DNA of 34,751 nucleotides from Kandleria vitulina DSM 20405 (GCF_000702065.1 NZ_JNKN01000023.1:1-34751); one strand, 5' to 3'; shown: positions 16,529 through 24,258, counted from the stretch's first letter. The notes: generated from the letters alone by a model not told the origin. Translations and numbers: made by a program.

Positions 16529-16824
16529 TGAAACTCTTAAAAAGACATCTTATTTCCATATTGATCTTTCTTACTGCTCTTCTCCTTATGTTAGCAGGTA
16601 TACGGACGATGAACGTATCGACAAGAAAAGATCAATATAATAGCCTAGAAAAGGCTATCAATACTACCATTCTTGAATGCTATATACAGGAAGGTCACTA
16701 TCCAGAAAACTTAAAGGAAATTGAAAATGAATATCATTTAACTTATGATCATTCACTCTTTAAGGTAACCTACAAGTTCATCAATGAAGATGACTATCCT
16801 GATGTACATATCACAATACTCTAG
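16528..16824 (+). CDS. Pilin-like small membrane protein 1
   Basis: 98 aa. One N-terminal hydrophobic helix (about 8-27) is followed by a short soluble part. The segment LEKAINTTILECYIQEGHYPENLKEIE resembles the pilin/pseudopilin stretch in which the helix leads to a Y...G-YP-sL turn. No GFTLIE-type prepilin cleavage site is visible and Glu5 is missing, so it may be an unprocessed or very divergent minor pilin. It begins in overlap with the platform gene (TAATG), which argues for co-translation. I do not recognise a named family. Confidence 0.75.
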   Translation: MKLLKRHLISILIFLTALLLMLAGIRTMNVSTRKDQYNSLEKAINTTILECYIQEGHYPENLKEIENEYHLTYDHSLFKVTYKFINEDDYPDVHITIL

Positions 16825-16839
16825 AAAGGAGGGCTTAGC

Positions 16840-17304
16840 ATGCAAAGAAAATCGCACTCTATCGATATTGTCTTCGTACTTATACTATTCAGCGTATTCT
16901 CACTAAGCGCCCTTTCTATTGTCTATATTGGTGCTAATGTCTATGGCTCTTCAACTAAGACAACTGATAATATCAGAAACTTTGATTTGAGCATGAACTA
17001 TGTTGTAGAGAAGGTAAAGATTCATAACAATGGATCAATTAATATCATCAAGAATAATGATAATGATATCTTAAAATACCAGCTTAACAACAAGAAAGAC
17101 CATTATATGTTCTGTTATCAGGGTTTTCTTTGTGAATATAGCGCAGATCCCAATGAAGCATTTGATCCTCAAAAAGGAAAGCATGTGATTGAGATGGATA
17201 GAATGAGTTTATCTATGCATCGCTATCAGCTTAAAATCACCATGATCATCAAAGACCATAGTCGTGAATCCTTCATTAATCTTGTAAGGAGTGATTTAGA
17301 ATGA
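16840..17304 (+). CDS. Pilin-like membrane protein 2 (DUF4860-like)
   Basis: 154 aa with one N-terminal hydrophobic helix (about 9-33, IDIVFVLILFSVFSLSALSIVYIGA) and a soluble C-terminal domain. It looks like the DUF4860-type proteins that accompany pilus or secretion clusters in Clostridia and Erysipelotrichia; this family name is from memory. A consensus prepilin site is not clear. A strong SD (AAAGGAGGG) precedes the ATG, the only gene in the operon with a gap before it. The stop overlaps the next start (ATGA). Confidence 0.75.
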   Translation: MQRKSHSIDIVFVLILFSVFSLSALSIVYIGANVYGSSTKTTDNIRNFDLSMNYVVEKVKIHNNGSINIIKNNDNDILKYQLNNKKDHYMFCYQGFLCEYSADPNEAFDPQKGKHVIEMDRMSLSMHRYQLKITMIIKDHSRESFINLVRSDLE

Positions 17305-17693
17305 GAATACATAATAAAAGCAGTCTTTTCCTCATGGAAATCATCTTTTCACTCTTATTCTTCTCTGTTGCCGGAAGTATCTGTGTACAGCTATTTATTA
17401 AAAGTCATATTATCAGCCAAGAAACAAAATATCTTTCTAATGCTAATATGATGGCTAATAATATAGCGGAAACATATCGTGCCCACACACTTACTGATCA
17501 TTATCCTTATGATAAAGATAAGAATATTTACTTTGATAACAACTGGATTTTAACCAATAGCGATAATGCGGTCTTTGTTGCCCATCTTACTTTTTCAGAC
17601 AATATGCTAAGAATTGAATTTATTCATGATGGTGACAGCATTCTAAGTCTTAAAGTAAGAGCCTATAATCAGAGGGTGGTGAATCGTTCATGA
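17301..17693 (+). CDS. Prepilin-like protein with Glu5-type N-terminus
   Basis: 130 aa. The N-terminus NKSSLFLMEIIFSLLFFSVAG fits a class III prepilin if cleavage occurs after Ser8: L+1, F+2, L+3, M+4, E+5, then a hydrophobic helix. Ser instead of Gly at -1 is unusual. The helix continues into NMMANNIAETYRAH, as in pilins with an amphipathic alpha1-C. The soluble part is short. It is probably a minor pilin or pseudopilin (GspI/J or ComGE-like position). Overlaps both neighbours by ATGA. Confidence 0.8.
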   Translation: MRIHNKSSLFLMEIIFSLLFFSVAGSICVQLFIKSHIISQETKYLSNANMMANNIAETYRAHTLTDHYPYDKDKNIYFDNNWILTNSDNAVFVAHLTFSDNMLRIEFIHDGDSILSLKVRAYNQRVVNRS

Positions 17694-18190
17694 AAAAATA
17701 TACAATGAATGTCGGGATTAGCTTCTTTCTGATTATATTCATCATATTATGTATAAGTACCTTCTCACTATTGTCAGCAGTCAGTGCTGTCGATACTAAA
17801 AAAGCAACTGAACTTTCAGTTACTCATCGTAGCTACTACTACACATTGACTAATAATGTACAAAATCGTCTAAAAGAAATTGATGATCAGCTTTATAGTT
17901 TCTATAAGAGCACTTCTTCTAAAAAGGACTATTTTAAAAAGCTTTCCTCTTTAAAGGGAGACTATGAAATTAACGACCATACCATTTCTTTTACGGATTC
18001 ATATCGTGACTTAAAGATTTCTGTTAAACTGGAAGCCTTATATCCTGGCAATAAATTCTATAAGATCACAAAGTGGGCTATTGTTTCTACTAATACTCCT
18101 GATAATGCAGGTAAGATGAAAACACATTCTGATGACGATGATGACGGCAGTGAATCAGGTACAATTGAAATTTGGGGTGAGCAGAACTAA
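17690..18190 (+). CDS. Pilin-like membrane protein 4 with acidic tail
   Basis: 166 aa. An N-terminal helix (about 9-33, ISFFLIIFIILCISTFSLLSAV) after MKKYTMNVG could be a prepilin helix cleaved after Gly9, but position +5 is Leu, not Glu, as in the tip pseudopilin GspK/PilX. A soluble domain rich in Lys and Tyr follows. Near the C-terminus there is a run SDDDDDGSESG that could bind calcium, as GspK-type tips do; this is inference. It overlaps its neighbours by ATGA and TAATG. Confidence 0.75.
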   Translation: MKKYTMNVGISFFLIIFIILCISTFSLLSAVSAVDTKKATELSVTHRSYYYTLTNNVQNRLKEIDDQLYSFYKSTSSKKDYFKKLSSLKGDYEINDHTISFTDSYRDLKISVKLEALYPGNKFYKITKWAIVSTNTPDNAGKMKTHSDDDDDGSESGTIEIWGEQN

Positions 18191-19242
18191 TGGATTTAAT
18201 TGAAATTTTAAAATATGCCAAAGCAAAGGATGCATCTGATATCTTCTTCATTGCCGGGCAGCCTATTACATTTAAAGTGTATAACGAGCTGATTCCACTA
18301 AATGATCAGAAACTGATGCCTGGTGATACAGAAAAACTAATCAATACAATCTTCGAGATGTCTCACCGCGATAAAAAGAAATATCATGATATGGGTGATG
18401 ATGATTTTTCATTCTCTGTTCCAGATGTTTCAAGATTTCGTGTGAGCACATACCGACAAAGAGGATCCATGGCAGCAGTTATCAGAATGATTTCTTTCCA
18501 GTTGCCTAATCCTGTCGATCTTGGTATTCCTGATTGGATTATCAAGCTAGCACAAGTCAAAAAAGGATTGGTTCTTGTCACTGGACCTGCAGGCAGCGGT
18601 AAATCTACGACACAGGCTTGTATGATTGATGCCATCAACAACAATTATGCAAAGCACATCATTACCTTGGAAGATCCGATTGAACATCTTCATTCACATA
18701 AAAAATCGATTGTGTCACAGCGTGAAATCACAATCGATAGCGCGTCGTATATAAATGCACTCCGTGCCGCTTTAAGACAAGCGCCTGATGTTATATTACT
18801 TGGAGAAATGCGTGATTATGAAACAATCAGGACGGCCCTCATGGCCGCGGAGACCGGCCATACGGTTATCTCCACATTGCACACCATCGGTGCCGCAAAA
18901 ACAATTGATCGTATCATTGATGTCTTTCCTGCCAACCAGCAGCGACAGATTGCTCTGCAGCTGTCACTGACCTTGGAAACAGTTATTTCTCAGCAGCTGA
19001 TTCCAACAACCGACAATCGTCTTGTGCCTGTATTTGAAGTCATGAAAGTCAATACAGCGATTCGCAATATGATTCGTGACAATAAGATTCATCAGATTGA
19101 TGGTATCATCTCATCGAGTCCAGACTCTGAGATGATTTCAATGGATCAAAGTCTCTTGGCACTATACAAGCGTCAATTGATTACTAAAGAAACGGCTTTG
19201 ATCTATGCATCCAATCCGGATATGCTTAGCAGAAAACTATAA
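18190..19242 (+). CDS. PilT-type pilus motor ATPase
   Basis: 350 aa secretion ATPase of the PilT (retraction) clade. Walker A GPAGSGKST (132-140), Asp box ITLEDPIEH, Walker B VILLGEMRD (201-209, E206), His box HTVISTLHT (224-232), then AAKTIDRIIDVFP and the PilT signature AIRNMIRDNKIHQI (290-303), which matches AIRNLIRE. Length is full for PilT and too short for PilB. ComGA-type ATPases of Firmicutes lack the AIRN signature, so this is not an ordinary comG operon. It would power the platform protein encoded first in the operon. No second, assembly-type ATPase and no prepilin peptidase are in the window. Last gene, followed by a strong terminator. Confidence 0.92.
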   Translation: MDLIEILKYAKAKDASDIFFIAGQPITFKVYNELIPLNDQKLMPGDTEKLINTIFEMSHRDKKKYHDMGDDDFSFSVPDVSRFRVSTYRQRGSMAAVIRMISFQLPNPVDLGIPDWIIKLAQVKKGLVLVTGPAGSGKSTTQACMIDAINNNYAKHIITLEDPIEHLHSHKKSIVSQREITIDSASYINALRAALRQAPDVILLGEMRDYETIRTALMAAETGHTVISTLHTIGAAKTIDRIIDVFPANQQRQIALQLSLTLETVISQQLIPTTDNRLVPVFEVMKVNTAIRNMIRDNKIHQIDGIISSSPDSEMISMDQSLLALYKRQLITKETALIYASNPDMLSRKL

Positions 19243-19267
19243 AAGGAACACCGCTGTGTTCCTTTTT
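19241..19267. terminator. Bidirectional terminator between the pilus operon and mgtE
   Basis: AAAAGGAACAC, loop CGCT, GTGTTCCTTTT: a perfect 11-bp stem with T on both strands, touching both stop codons. Confidence 0.92.
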
Positions 19268-20612
19268 ATTGTACCAATAATGGCAAGAATAATGTCGCTA
19301 GCCCAAGGAAGAATAAGAACCCTAGGCAGTCTGTTACAGTTGTTACAAAAACACCAGATGCTAATGCTGGGTCAATATGACACTTTCTTAATACCACTGG
19401 AACAAGGTAACCGGCAATGTTGGCTGCTACCATATTCAAAATCATCGCTAACGCTGCCACAAGACCGAACCATGGGTTATGAGCAAACCACCATGAGCCA
19501 AGTCCGACAAATATACCAATGGTAATTCCTGTAAGGAGTCCCACACCGACTTCCTTAAAGAAGATCTTTAAAGCATTATCTCTATCAATTTCTCCTAAAG
19601 AAAGACCACGAACAAGAATAGTCAATGACTGTGTTCCCGCATTGCCTCCCATTCCTGTTACGATGGACATGATGGATGCAAGAGAAACAACTTTCGCGAT
19701 TGTTCCTGAGAATTTATCGACAACCGCTGCTGCCATAACCGCAGTCGCAAGATTGACAATAAGCCAAGGTACACGTGAAATATAGGATTCAATTAAAGTT
19801 GAATCTACACGTTCTTCACCTGACATACCTGCCATCAAGTTGATATCTTCGGTTGTTTCATCTTCAATAACGTCCATGATATCATCGATTTCAATGATAC
19901 CAAGCATTCTGTTTTCATCATCTACAACAGGCATCATGATGAAGCTATACTTCATGAATGTTTTAGCAACATCTTCCTGATCTTCTAGATAATTGATTGT
20001 TTTCACATTTTCATTGGTAATATCTAGAATTGGTGTATCAAAAGATGATTCTACAATATCTCTTAATGAGACAACGCCCTTTAGAATTCCATCTTTGTCT
20101 ACGACATATAAGTAATACTTAGGAAGATCTTCCAATGAGGCTGAATGAAGATAATTCAAAGTATCTAGAACAGTATTTTTAGCACGAATACTGATGTAAT
20201 CAGTAGTCATCAGACCACCGGCAGTTTCTGGATCATATGTCAGAAGGTTTTCAATGGTCTGTTTATCATCATGATCAAGGTTGGATAAAACCTGTGATTT
20301 TTCTTCTTCGTCTAATTCACCTACGATATCCGCAAGTTCATCATCACTCATCTCATCGAGGATTTCTCTTTGTCTATCTTTTAATAATGATGTAAGTAAA
20401 GTATACTGATCATCTTCATCATCCTCTTCTTCGATGATATCCGCAATCATATCATTAGGAAGCTTCGATAAGATCAGATCCGCATGATCAGGATGATCAT
20501 GAATAATTTCAAGAATATCGGCCGGGTGTATACTATCAATCGCTTCTTCTATTTGTTCTTTATTACCTTTACGAAGTAATTCTTCAATATCCTTCAAAGT
20601 TAAATTGGACAT
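19266..20612 (-). CDS. mgtE: MgtE-type magnesium transporter
   Basis: 448 aa. An acidic N-terminal MgtE_N helical domain (about 10-130; repeated DEEDDEDDQ and ADIVGELDEEEKSQVL) and two CBS domains (about 135-255, with YYLYVVDKDGILKGVVSLRDIV and MMPVVDDENRMLGIIEIDDIMDVIEDE) precede a five-helix channel (about 280-448) carrying GMGGNAGTQSLTILVRGL, the pore and selectivity region. Mg2+ binding between the cytosolic domains closes the channel in the family. SD AAAGGAGGGG. No M-box riboswitch is visible upstream. It lies 78 bp after a cation diffusion facilitator gene with no terminator between, so the two may share a transcript. Confidence 0.95.
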   Translation of the reverse strand: MSNLTLKDIEELLRKGNKEQIEEAIDSIHPADILEIIHDHPDHADLILSKLPNDMIADIIEEEDDEDDQYTLLTSLLKDRQREILDEMSDDELADIVGELDEEEKSQVLSNLDHDDKQTIENLLTYDPETAGGLMTTDYISIRAKNTVLDTLNYLHSASLEDLPKYYLYVVDKDGILKGVVSLRDIVESSFDTPILDITNENVKTINYLEDQEDVAKTFMKYSFIMMPVVDDENRMLGIIEIDDIMDVIEDETTEDINLMAGMSGEERVDSTLIESYISRVPWLIVNLATAVMAAAVVDKFSGTIAKVVSLASIMSIVTGMGGNAGTQSLTILVRGLSLGEIDRDNALKIFFKEVGVGLLTGITIGIFVGLGSWWFAHNPWFGLVAALAMILNMVAANIAGYLVPVVLRKCHIDPALASGVFVTTVTDCLGFLFFLGLATLFLPLLVQ

Positions 20613-20689
20613 GTATACCCCTCCTTTATTTTCAACTTAATCATCTTAACATGCTCTATTTTTTTAAACAATACAATATCGTTTTGATT

Positions 20690-21847
20690 TTAATAGTAAG
20701 CGTAATCATAAGCGATAACACATTCATAAGCATCATCAATATGACTGATTTCCGTCTTGATTTTCTTATCAATCTCTTTTTCACTGCCATTATGATCTGG
20801 CAAGAGAACATCAAATATCAATTTTGTATGTGTTCCTTTCACGATTCTGAAGTCGTGAATTGAGTAGCGTTCATCGATTTTGGCGATGATCTGTTCTACT
20901 TGATCTTTTAATCTATTGGTAAGAGGATCATGAAGCTGAATAGGGTCCATATGAATTGTGGTAAATATCTGGAATTTTTCAGATATATCTTTTTCAATAC
21001 TGTCAATAAGGTCATGTGCTTCTAGCATGTCTGATTCACTATCTATTTCTAGATGTACAATAAGATAACGACGTCCTGGTCCATAGTCGTGGATCATCAT
21101 ATCATGTACACCATAGATGCCATCATAATTCATCAGTGTTTTAGTGATAGCATTGATTTCTTCTTTATCTGGTACTTTTCCTAATAAGTTATCGATCATA
21201 TCACGAAGGATATCCCAACCTGATTTCATGACAAACAATGAAAGAAGGACACCGATAAGACCATCTAGTGGAAATGTAGTAAAACATGAACCTACCAATG
21301 CGACCATTGAACCAAATGTAGTGATAACATCATTAAGACTGTCTCTTCCTGTTGCTAAAAGTGTCTCTGAAGAGATGATATGTCCTGCTTTTGTATTAAA
21401 AGTATACATCCAAAGTTTAATCATGATGGATACGCATAAGGCAATCAATGCGGGAATGGAGAAGTTTAATTTAACTGGATTGATAATTTTCAATGAAGAT
21501 TCGATAAGACAAGTTGCACCTACATAAATAATCAATGCAGAAATAAATAGTCCAGTCAGATATTCATAACGACCATGTCCGTATGGATGATGGGCATCTG
21601 GTTTTTTTCCGGCTAACTTAAAGCCAGTCAATGAGGCAATATTCGATGCCGCATCGGACAAGTTGTTATATCCATCCGCAATGATAGCTGATGAATGCAC
21701 AAATGTACCAAAAACTAATTTAAAAGCGACACAAATAAAATTGGCTATGATAGAAAGAATAGAACAAAGTACTCCGTACTTTTCTCTTATTTCTACCATT
21801 GATAATTGATCTTCTTTTATAAATATTCTTGATAATAATGTAAACAT
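20690..21847 (-). CDS. Cation diffusion facilitator, Mn2+-type (MntE-like)
   Basis: 385 aa CDF antiporter with six membrane helices and a C-terminal cytosolic ferredoxin-like domain (about 220-300) plus an extra C-terminal extension (about 305-385). The transport site is read from the motifs DGYNNLSD in helix 2 (N61, D65) and GRDSLND in helix 5 (D169, D173). This ND-DD set is described for manganese exporters such as pneumococcal MntE, whereas zinc exporters have HD-HD. Mn2+ efflux is therefore the best prediction, with Fe2+ or Co2+ possible. The SD (AAAGGGGG) sits right behind the terminator of the upstream gene, so expression needs readthrough or a promoter inside it. Confidence 0.9.
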   Translation of the reverse strand: MFTLLSRIFIKEDQLSMVEIREKYGVLCSILSIIANFICVAFKLVFGTFVHSSAIIADGYNNLSDAASNIASLTGFKLAGKKPDAHHPYGHGRYEYLTGLFISALIIYVGATCLIESSLKIINPVKLNFSIPALIALCVSIMIKLWMYTFNTKAGHIISSETLLATGRDSLNDVITTFGSMVALVGSCFTTFPLDGLIGVLLSLFVMKSGWDILRDMIDNLLGKVPDKEEINAITKTLMNYDGIYGVHDMMIHDYGPGRRYLIVHLEIDSESDMLEAHDLIDSIEKDISEKFQIFTTIHMDPIQLHDPLTNRLKDQVEQIIAKIDERYSIHDFRIVKGTHTKLIFDVLLPDHNGSEKEIDKKIKTEISHIDDAYECVIAYDYAYY

Positions 21848-21861
21848 TTTTATCCCCCTTT

Positions 21862-21889
21862 AAAAAAAAGTACACGAGTACGTGTACTA
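21862..21889 (-). terminator. Terminator between the 117-aa gene and the CDF gene
   Basis: Minus strand AGTACACG, loop TACT, CGTGTACT, then eight T, followed within 15 nt by the CDF start. The TAG stop of the 117-aa gene lies in the 5' arm. Confidence 0.85.
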
Positions 21890-22240
21890 AAAAATGCTGA
21901 CAATTTTTCTTAAATAAATATTCTTTCCATCTCTAACAATAAGCTTTTCATCTTCCATTTCACTAAGATAGCCGGCAATCTTTTCACGATCTACGGTCTT
22001 GTTGGCAAGAACTTTCAAGCTTTCTATTATTGCTGGTGAATCATCTTTAATAAAGGCAAGATTCTTTTTGTCATACTGTGCATGTTTAATCATGACATTT
22101 AGACAAGCGACATAAGCCCACTTTACTTCGAGTCTTACAAGTTTATACTGCATTCCATCAAAGAGTTCAGCAGGTACATAATATTGTGTCGTTGTAGCCT
22201 TTTTGATTTCGTATAGACTTTCTTTATCAAATAATTCCAT
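21887..22240 (-). CDS. Unknown protein, possible winged-helix C-terminus
   Basis: 117 aa, soluble. The N-terminal half (AELFDGMQYKLVRLEVKWAYVACLNVMI) looks helical. The C-terminal half (ANKTVDREKIAGYLSEMEDEKLIVRDGKNIYLRKI) has the helix-helix-hairpin order of a winged helix, in which a YLSEMEDEKLI segment leads to a strand pair. No known family is recognised, so a DNA-binding role is only a suggestion. It follows hisJ by about 41 bp without a terminator and probably ends a barstar-hisJ-this-gene transcript. Confidence 0.7.
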   Translation of the reverse strand: MELFDKESLYEIKKATTTQYYVPAELFDGMQYKLVRLEVKWAYVACLNVMIKHAQYDKKNLAFIKDDSPAIIESLKVLANKTVDREKIAGYLSEMEDEKLIVRDGKNIYLRKIVSIF

Positions 22241-22281
22241 TGTATCAATTCCTTTCTAATGAATATTATAGCATCTAAACG

Positions 22282-23067
22282 TTAATCTTTCACTCTTTTT
22301 GTAAACGTCGATACATCTTGAAAACCAAGTTCTTCATAATGTCTGATTACATCATCCACATGTTCTCCAACACGATCACTTGTATGTGCATCTGTTCCAA
22401 CAGTAATGATTTCTCCTCCTAGCTCTTTATATCTTTTAATAATATCAAAGCGAGGGAAACCACATGTCTTTCTTAATTTATATCCACTTGTATTGACTTC
22501 AATACCTTTACCTTTTCTAATAAGTGTCTTTAATATTTCATCAATAGTATCTGTGTATTGATCATAATCAATAGAACGATCTTCATATGGACCGTATCTT
22601 TCAATATAATCAAGGTGTCCTAAGACATCAAAACAATCAAATGTCTTAACACATCTTAAAGTTTCTTCAAAAAACTCACGATGGGCTTCTTCTTTGCTTT
22701 TATTCTTAAAGAAATCTCCATAATAGAATTCAGTATGTCTAATGACATGAATAGATCCAATAACAAAATCATAAGGTGAACTCTTAATAAAATCATTGAT
22801 TTCATCATAATGATCACAATCAAGACCAATCTCTACACCAATCTTAACTGTAATTTGTGACTGGTATTCTTCTTTTAACTTTGATAATTCTTTAAAGTAA
22901 GCCTCTGTATCTAGTTCAAAGGCATCAATAGGATAATCAAAATCACGATGATCTGTAAAACAGATTTCATCCAATCCTTTCTTGATAGCCATTTTAATAT
23001 GTTCACGTGGAGACGCTTCGCTGTCTCCAGAAAATGCAGTATGCATATGATAATCTATATGTCTCAT
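22282..23067 (-). CDS. hisJ: Histidinol phosphatase, PHP/HisJ type
   Basis: 261 aa PHP-domain phosphatase that removes phosphate from histidinol phosphate, the penultimate step type missing from the his operon further along the window. The trinuclear metal site is visible: YHMH (H7, H9), FTDH (D39, H40), GVEIGLD (E79), GSIHVIRH (H107), LGHLDY (H151) and GTDAHTS (D226, H228). Length and spacing match HisJ/HisK of Firmicutes. SD TAGGAGA. It lies 10 bp after the barstar-like gene and outside the his operon, so histidine attenuation would not control it directly. Confidence 0.9.
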   Translation of the reverse strand: MRHIDYHMHTAFSGDSEASPREHIKMAIKKGLDEICFTDHRDFDYPIDAFELDTEAYFKELSKLKEEYQSQITVKIGVEIGLDCDHYDEINDFIKSSPYDFVIGSIHVIRHTEFYYGDFFKNKSKEEAHREFFEETLRCVKTFDCFDVLGHLDYIERYGPYEDRSIDYDQYTDTIDEILKTLIRKGKGIEVNTSGYKLRKTCGFPRFDIIKRYKELGGEIITVGTDAHTSDRVGEHVDDVIRHYEELGFQDVSTFTKRVKD

Positions 23068-23076
23068 CTTAATCTC

Positions 23077-23334
23077 CTAATAACATCTCTCTGTCTCTTC
23101 AATGATGATACGTAGTTTCTTATTTTTACGATCTGCTTTTTTTATTCGCTTAATGAACATATCATCAAAGATCATATTAGAAGAATATAGAAAGATAATA
23201 TTCATATTTTTGACATGAAGAAGTAAATGGTAGAAGGCTTCTAGATCATTAACATCACATACCAATAGGTCATTGATAGTATCAAAAAATGCATCCTTGT
23301 TTTCTATAAATCTGAAATCGATGTATATATCCAT
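23077..23334 (-). CDS. Barstar-like protein without a barnase partner
   Basis: 85 aa. The pattern IYIDFRFIENKDAFFDTINDLL ... DLEAFYHLLLHV ... NIIFLYSS ... LRIIIEE follows barstar: strand, helix with DAFxD, helix LDALWDCL, strand, helix, final strand. In barstar the Asp35 and Asp39 of the inhibitory helix block barnase; here the matching positions appear to be Glu and His, so ribonuclease inhibition in the classic way is doubtful. The frame is open to 23370, but an extended -10 (23351-23359) overlaps that extension, so the ATG at 23334, with GGTGAT just before it, is the start. No barnase-like gene is nearby. Confidence 0.65.
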   Translation of the reverse strand: MDIYIDFRFIENKDAFFDTINDLLVCDVNDLEAFYHLLLHVKNMNIIFLYSSNMIFDDMFIKRIKKADRKNKKLRIIIEETERCY

Positions 23335-23350
23335 AATCATCACCGATTTC

Positions 23351-23359
23351 ATTATAGCA
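23351..23359 (-). promoter_or_regulatory. Extended -10 promoter of the barstar-hisJ unit
   Basis: Minus strand TGCTATAAT (TG, one base, TATAAT), 17 bp before the chosen start codon. It fixes the start of the barstar-like gene. Confidence 0.6.
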
Positions 23360-23388
23360 CAAAGATGCATTTTCTTTCGTCAATAACA

Positions 23389-23463
23389 CTATTTATTCCT
23401 TTTGATTTCTCCTTCAATAATACATCCAAAGAGAATTACTACTAAAATCAATATTAAGATCAT
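23389..23463 (-). CDS. 24-residue hydrophobic membrane peptide
   Basis: A short reading frame with a very strong ribosome site (GGGGGG, 7 nt before the ATG). It begins 18 nt after the stop of the reductase gene, so it is probably co-transcribed with it. The product starts MILILILVVILFGCII and ends EGEIKRNK: one transmembrane helix with a charged, net-positive C-terminus, as in small regulatory membrane peptides or type I toxins. No antisense RNA is evident. Its possible co-regulation with the 17-residue peptide through LytTR-like repeats upstream of the reductase gene makes translation likely. Confidence 0.6.
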   Translation of the reverse strand: MILILILVVILFGCIIEGEIKRNK

Positions 23464-23481
23464 TATTTATCCCCCCAGACA

Positions 23482-24165
23482 TTATTTCAAGTCATGTTCT
23501 TTAATATACTGAGCCAAAGAGTCATAAGGCAAAAATTCTTTCCAGCGTTCTTGCTTATTTGTTATTACATTATGTTTCATTTCAGTTAAAACCAATCTTT
23601 TTACATATGTAAAAAGTTTTTCTTGTCTGATTGTAAATGTACATACATTATCCTCAATCCTTTTCATCATTGTATCAATCTGTGAGAATAGACAATCTAG
23701 ATCATAATCAATATCACTGCTCATTGTATAATGCTCATGACTGCCAATAACTTCTGCTCCAAATGATTTAAAGAGTTCACAGAAGTATTCTGAAAGCTCC
23801 TTAGCACCATGAGTGGAAGCATAATTGAAAATAATGACTTTCTTTCTGATCAATGGAAATTCATGCATTCTATATGATACATTATCAAATTCTATTTTAA
23901 GTGCTCCTGGCATTTGTTTTAAATAAACAGGGCAAAGCAGAATGATGCCGTCGGCCTTCATCAGTTTCTGTTCAAAAAGAGAAGGGCCTTTTTCACAGGC
24001 ATCCATATCCGCATCATAGCGTGATATTTGTGAGTGGGACTGATCAAATATATCTACAGTACAATCTTTATCTTTTAAATACTCTGTTACCTGACCAAGA
24101 AAATAATCGCCCATGCCATTCTTTCTTGGACTCCCTTTTATTATAAGTATGTTCATTCCACACAT
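23482..24165 (-). CDS. Flavodoxin-fold NAD(P)H-dependent FMN reductase-like protein
   Basis: 227 aa. It starts with the FMN phosphate loop NILIIKGSPRKNGMGDYF and has a central LLCPVYLKQMPGALKIEFD, the usual second landmark of NADPH-dependent FMN reductases and flavodoxin-like quinone reductases. The C-terminal third (from about 160) is a helical extension with several Lys residues and no known motif. It probably carries FMN and reduces quinones, metals or nitro compounds; the substrate is unknown. The start at 24165 has AGGA 7 nt before it; the ATG at 24156 is equally plausible and starts right at the first strand. Its promoter carries the second LytTR-like repeat pair. Confidence 0.85.
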   Translation of the reverse strand: MCGMNILIIKGSPRKNGMGDYFLGQVTEYLKDKDCTVDIFDQSHSQISRYDADMDACEKGPSLFEQKLMKADGIILLCPVYLKQMPGALKIEFDNVSYRMHEFPLIRKKVIIFNYASTHGAKELSEYFCELFKSFGAEVIGSHEHYTMSSDIDYDLDCLFSQIDTMMKRIEDNVCTFTIRQEKLFTYVKRLVLTEMKHNVITNKQERWKEFLPYDSLAQYIKEHDLK

Positions 24166-24189
24166 TCCCCTTCCTACTTTGCTAATTAC

Positions 24190-24258
24190 ACTATAATTGC
24201 AAGTGAAAGATTTCTCTATGATTATTAGATGAGTGGTCTTTTTTTTCTCTTAGTGGTC
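24190..24258 (-). promoter_or_regulatory. Promoter of the reductase unit with LytTR-like direct repeats
   Basis: Minus strand repeats GACCACTAAG (24258-24249) and GACCACTCAT (24238-24229), period 20 bp, followed after 33 bp by the -10 TATAGT (24195-24190). There is no recognisable -35. The repeats differ from the LytTR consensus only at the central GT (AC here). Both the period and the gap to the -10 are identical to those at the 17-residue peptide promoter, which argues for the same activator. Confidence 0.6.

Noticed and set aside
23389-23463. A classic type I toxin-antitoxin pair around the 24-residue peptide
   Set aside because: No antisense promoter and RNA with terminator could be found over the frame; the operon position after the reductase explains it better.
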